Below the pieces are notes generated by a model. The model had not been told where the DNA came from, did no database searches, and saw only the letters and a list, made by a program, of their open reading frames with translations. This document shows positions 60,824 through 64,000 of a stretch of DNA of 64,000 nucleotides, in pieces (positions within the stretch are counted from its first letter, which is position 1; every line of letters begins with the position of its first letter). The stretch spans positions 101,415 through 165,414 of the forward strand of contig DATJFQ010000043.1 in assembly GCA_035495555.1 (NCBI GenBank). The letters run 5' to 3'. The stretch comes from DATJFQ01 sp035495555. GTDB taxonomy: Bacteria; Acidobacteriota; Vicinamibacteria; Vicinamibacterales; 2-12-FULL-66-21. Position numbers and translations under genes: made by a program.

Positions 60824-62539
60824 CTACTCGCGGAGATAGAGCTGGTCGCTTGCCCAGAGCACCTTTGGATCCAGCAGCGCGGCTTGTGCGCCGCCGACCC
60901 GGCTGCTCATCGCCACCGCGATATTGGGTGTCACGAAGTCGATCGCAGGAAGATTCTCGCCGAAGATTTGCTGAACGTCTGCAAACAGTTGCTGGCGCTC
61001 CGCCACCGTCGACGCGGCGATTTGCTGCTGCATCAACTCGTCGATGCGTCGTTCCCAGGGCGTGGCCGGCCGGGGCTGCTCCGGATTCCAGACGTGCGCC
61101 GATCCCGAACTGAGCCAGAAGTCCAGGTTGTTGGCCGGATCCAGCGAGCTGGCCTGGAACCCGTAATACATCGCGTCGTAATCGCCGGCGGCAAACCGCT
61201 GAAACATCGATCGCGGGTCGAGCGCCGCCACGTCGACGGTGATGCCGACCTGCTTCAGCTGCTCCTGCAGGACGGTCGCCACGCGGCCGCGAATGTGGTT
61301 CGCCTGGGTCAGGATCGTGAACCGGACGCGCGCTCCGGACGCATCCTCGAGCAGCCCATCACCGTTCCGATCGACGAGCCCGAGACCCGTCAGCAGGGCT
61401 TTCGCTTTCGCGGGATCGTACGGATAGCGCGGCGCCCGGTCGGAGTACCACGTCTTGTTTCCAGGGCTCACCGGGCCGTAGATCGGCGTGGCGTCTCCGA
61501 GATACACGGAACTCACGATCGCGTCGCGATCGACCGCGTACGACACCGCCTGTCGGAATTCGGCCCGCTGGAGGAAGGCCTTCCCGGATTTCGCCGCTGC
61601 CGCCGGCGCGAGATTGAACCAGAGCATGTTCGGATCGACAGCCGGCCCGAGTTCCACGATCGTGAAGCCCTGTCCCGCAATCCGCTTCAAGGAGGCGTAA
61701 TCCTGCGGACGAAGGTCCGCCTGCGCCATGAGATCGATCGAGCCGGCCTGCATGCGCAGGATCTCGGCATCCTGGCTCGCGACGATGTCGAGCGCGATCG
61801 TATCCAGATACGGAAGCGGCGCGCCGGACGCGTCTTTGCGCCAGTAGTGCGGGTTCCGGCTGAAGACGAGCCGCTGCCCCGGCTGGTATTGCGTCAGCAC
61901 GAACGGACCGAGTCCCGCCATCGAGCCGGGGGGTGTCGCCACGTTCCAGGCGTCCTGAAATGCGCCGCTCTTGTACGCCGCCTCGAGCTGATGTTTCGGC
62001 AGGATTGGCAGGTTGTCGAGCAGCGCCAGTCCCGGCGCGAACGCCGCCGGCATCGCCACGACCACGGTGTGCGCATCGGGCGCCGTGACCTGCAGGGGTT
62101 TGCCTTGCACCTTCAACGCCGACGCGAGCACGCTCGCGACCTTCGGGTCGTACGCCACCGCACACGAAAACACCACGTCGTCGGAGGTGAAGGACACCCC
62201 GTCGGAAAAGGTCACGCCGCTGCGGAGCGTCAGCGTGAAAGTGCGGCCGTCCGGAGAGGCCGCCCAGCGTTCAGCCAGGGCCGGCTCGATCGCGCCCGTC
62301 ACGCGGTTTACACGGACGAGCGTCGCCTGCGTCAGTTCTGAGATGAGGTCGGTGGCGGAGGAGTTTCCTCCGTTCACGAAACGATTGAACGTCGCGGGTT
62401 CACTCCGGAGGGAGGCGACCAGCGAGCCGCCGCGGACCGGACCGCTTGCCGGCGGCTTTGCGCTCTCCTGATGCCCGCCGCCGCATGCGGCGAGTGCGAC
62501 GGCTGCAGCGACCGCACAGAGGCGAAACCTTCCGAGCAT
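60824..62539 (-). CDS. Peptide ABC transporter substrate-binding lipoprotein
   Basis: 571 residues from ATG 62539. Lipobox VALAAC (Cys about 18). SBP_bac_5 signatures include GGSLVASLRSEPATFNRF, LAERWAASPDGRTFTLTLRSGVTFSDGVSFTSDDVVFSCAVAYD, YDAMYYGFQASSLDPANNLDFWLSSGSAHVWNP, and RRIDELMQQQIAASTVAERQQLFADVQQIFGENLPAIDFV. It should bind oligopeptides or similar compounds in the periplasm. An upstream GTG is possible but the ATG gives the best signal peptide. Confidence 0.9.
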   Translation of the reverse strand: MLGRFRLCAVAAAVALAACGGGHQESAKPPASGPVRGGSLVASLRSEPATFNRFVNGGNSSATDLISELTQATLVRVNRVTGAIEPALAERWAASPDGRTFTLTLRSGVTFSDGVSFTSDDVVFSCAVAYDPKVASVLASALKVQGKPLQVTAPDAHTVVVAMPAAFAPGLALLDNLPILPKHQLEAAYKSGAFQDAWNVATPPGSMAGLGPFVLTQYQPGQRLVFSRNPHYWRKDASGAPLPYLDTIALDIVASQDAEILRMQAGSIDLMAQADLRPQDYASLKRIAGQGFTIVELGPAVDPNMLWFNLAPAAAAKSGKAFLQRAEFRQAVSYAVDRDAIVSSVYLGDATPIYGPVSPGNKTWYSDRAPRYPYDPAKAKALLTGLGLVDRNGDGLLEDASGARVRFTILTQANHIRGRVATVLQEQLKQVGITVDVAALDPRSMFQRFAAGDYDAMYYGFQASSLDPANNLDFWLSSGSAHVWNPEQPRPATPWERRIDELMQQQIAASTVAERQQLFADVQQIFGENLPAIDFVTPNIAVAMSSRVGGAQAALLDPKVLWASDQLYLRE

Positions 62540-62566
62540 CCGGCACGACAGGCCGATTCGTGAACT

Positions 62567-62590
62567 CACCGGCCAATCCCTTGGCCGGTG
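62567..62590. promoter_or_regulatory. Perfect palindrome in the binding-protein leader
   Basis: CACCGGCCAA-TCCC-TTGGCCGGTG, 10-bp arms with a 4-nt loop, lies 28 bp before the substrate-binding protein gene start, between the divergent protease gene and the transporter. It may be an operator or an RNA hairpin that controls translation. Confidence 0.5.
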
Positions 62591-62797
62591 CAACGGGGCT
62601 GAAAGCGTGTGTGCGGCACGTGAGGGCGGTGCGATGGTACCCGAAGCCGCAAGGTGTCGCAATCAATCTGGTCCACCTTGTCCGTTCGTGGCCGTTCGCA
62701 TCGGACGTTCCGGACAGAGCGCCCGATTTTTCACCCCTGTGGCACACCGCGTGCCTTGTGGCGGGCAAATCGTTCTCTCGATCCAGGTTCAGAAAAC

Positions 62798-64000
62798 ATG
62801 ATCAACCGCACCTTCCATTCTCAGCGCGTCGTCTGTGTCGCCGTTCTCGCCGTCGGGATCGCGTCCGGCACCGCGTTCGGACAGTCCTCCCACGCGCGCG
62901 TGTCGCGCGACGTCGCCGACCGGCTCGCGCGGCATCTCGATGAGCCGACGCACGTCATCGTGGACGCTGACGCCGCCCTGCTCGACCAGATCGCCACGCG
63001 CTACGGCGCTCAGGTGACCAAGCACGTGCACGGCGGCGCGGTCATGGCGGTGACAGGCGGGCAGCTCGAGGCCCTGAGCCAGGATCCTGACGTGGCGCAC
63101 ATCGCGGGGGACGTGCCGGTCTTCCGCATGACGGCGGAAACTGCAGCGGCGACGGGCGCCGACCAGGTGTGGAGCGGGTTTGCGGGGATTCCCGGCGTGA
63201 CCGGTCATGGTGTGGGCGTCGCCGTCATCGACTCCGGAGTGGCGCCGCAGAGTGCGGCTCACGCGCGCGTGGTGTTCTCGAAGGACTTCACGTCCGCGTC
63301 CAGGGATGGCCTGGATCCGTACGGTCACGGGACGCACGTCGCCGGCATCATCGGCGACGACGCAGCGGATGGTTATCCGGGGATGGCGCCGGGGGCGAAC
63401 ATCATCAACCTGCGCGCGCTCGGCGCCGACGGGTCGGGCGACACCAGTGACGTGATCAACGCGATCGACTGGGCGATCGATCACCGCCAGCAGTTCAACA
63501 TCCGCGTCATCAACCTGTCTCTCGGTCATCCGGTCTTCGAATCGTACAAGGACGACCCGCTCTGCGACGCCGCGCGCCGCGCTGTCGCCGCCGGCATCCT
63601 CGTGGTGGCCGCGGCAGGCAACTTCGGCAAGACCACCGACGGGCGGCCGATCGTCGGAGGCATTGTCGCCCCGGGGAATGCGCCGGAGGTGCTGACCGTC
63701 GGCGCGTTGAACAGCATGGGCACCGTGCAGCGGTCGGATGATGTGATGGCGACCTACAGCTCCAGAGGGCCCACGATCATCGACGGGCTGCTGAAGCCGG
63801 AACTCGTCGCGCCGGGAAACCGGATCACGTCCGCGTCCTCGCCGGGCAGCTACCTGGCGACGACGTATCCGGACCGGGTCACGCCGGTGCGCGGCAATCG
63901 GGCGTACATCGAGTTGAGCGGCACGAGCATGTCGACGGCGGTCGTGTCGGGCGCCGCGGCGCTGTTGCTGGAGGCCCGCCCGGCGCTGACGCCGGCGCAG
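62798..64000 (+). CDS. Subtilisin-like S8 protease, C-terminal end cut by the window
   Basis: At least 401 residues. A signal peptide (RVVCVAVLAVGIASGTAFG) and a propeptide (THVIVDADAALLDQIATRYGAQVTKHVHGGAVMAV) precede the S8 domain with Asp145 (AVIDSGV), His177 (GHGTHVAG) and Ser377 (SGTSMST). The protein resembles the protease at 56.6 kb, including INLSLGHPVFESYKDDP and AAAGNFGKTTDGRPIVGGIVAPGNAPEVLTVGA. It is transcribed away from the peptide importer genes. The missing C-terminus may or may not carry NIVWGT repeats. Confidence 0.93.
   Translation, partial: MINRTFHSQRVVCVAVLAVGIASGTAFGQSSHARVSRDVADRLARHLDEPTHVIVDADAALLDQIATRYGAQVTKHVHGGAVMAVTGGQLEALSQDPDVAHIAGDVPVFRMTAETAAATGADQVWSGFAGIPGVTGHGVGVAVIDSGVAPQSAAHARVVFSKDFTSASRDGLDPYGHGTHVAGIIGDDAADGYPGMAPGANIINLRALGADGSGDTSDVINAIDWAIDHRQQFNIRVINLSLGHPVFESYKDDPLCDAARRAVAAGILVVAAAGNFGKTTDGRPIVGGIVAPGNAPEVLTVGALNSMGTVQRSDDVMATYSSRGPTIIDGLLKPELVAPGNRITSASSPGSYLATTYPDRVTPVRGNRAYIELSGTSMSTAVVSGAAALLLEARPALTPAQ

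Noticed and set aside
60302..62341. 679-codon plus-strand ORF opposite the transporter genes
   Set aside because: Shadow of oppB-like and binding-protein genes that have strong family motifs.

Overview
This is a GC-rich chromosomal segment of a Gram-negative, outer-membrane-bearing bacterium. LpxC, a TamB-like protein, many lipoproteins and MtgA support the envelope type. The gene content and repeat style suggest Acidobacteriota, possibly Vicinamibacteria, but this is an impression and not a phylogenetic result. No rRNA, complete tRNA, IS element, prophage or CRISPR array is visible. About 50 genuine genes are packed tightly, often with 4-bp overlaps. Very long antisense ORFs are common and are GC artefacts.

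Layout. 1-12 kb (minus): hslV-hslU, an Fn3 lipoprotein, a fumarylacetoacetase-like hydrolase, a small transaldolase, an acyl-CoA carboxylase (pccB, accC, separate biotin carrier) and a TamB-like protein that runs off the left edge. 12-18 kb: a PEGA protein, a small membrane protein, an APC permease and an operon of ECF sigma, anti-sigma and secreted protein. 18-26 kb (plus): a soluble histidine kinase, an excisionase-HTH/receiver fusion, a repeat cluster with a decayed gene, an ABC-F ATPase and an NtrB/NtrC-like pair. 26-33 kb (minus): dprA-topA-trmFO-xerC. 33-38.5 kb (plus): a TPR protein, a lipoprotein, and rplU-rpmA-obgE-nadD-rsfS-comF. 38.5-51 kb: tmk, lysA, ECF sigma-STAS-coiled-coil trio, an unusual radical SAM protein, lpxC, uvrA, pseudouridine synthase, APC permease, NHL propeller and HNH nuclease. 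51-56 kb: NlpC/P60 lipoprotein, metallopeptidase-like protein, mtgA and an aminotransferase/aldolase pair resembling the glyoxylate pathway AGT/HOGA. 56-64 kb: a peptide-processing island with two S8 proteases flanking a peptide ABC importer. The first protease carries 15 NIVWGT hexapeptides and is translationally coupled to an acetyltransferase.

The most unusual signals are: (1) two families of short palindromic repeats, GGGGTC(T/A)GACCCC and (C)GGTTGTCCCCTTTTT, which sit in intergenic clusters and also in frame inside three conserved genes (a kinase, xerC and trmFO); (2) the NIVWGT protease-acetyltransferase-peptide importer island; (3) a radical SAM protein with the SPASM-like segment in front and a CX3CX3C cluster motif; (4) word-like low-complexity inverted repeats at many gene borders; (5) a 77-nt tRNA-like structure between two repeat arms upstream of rplU.
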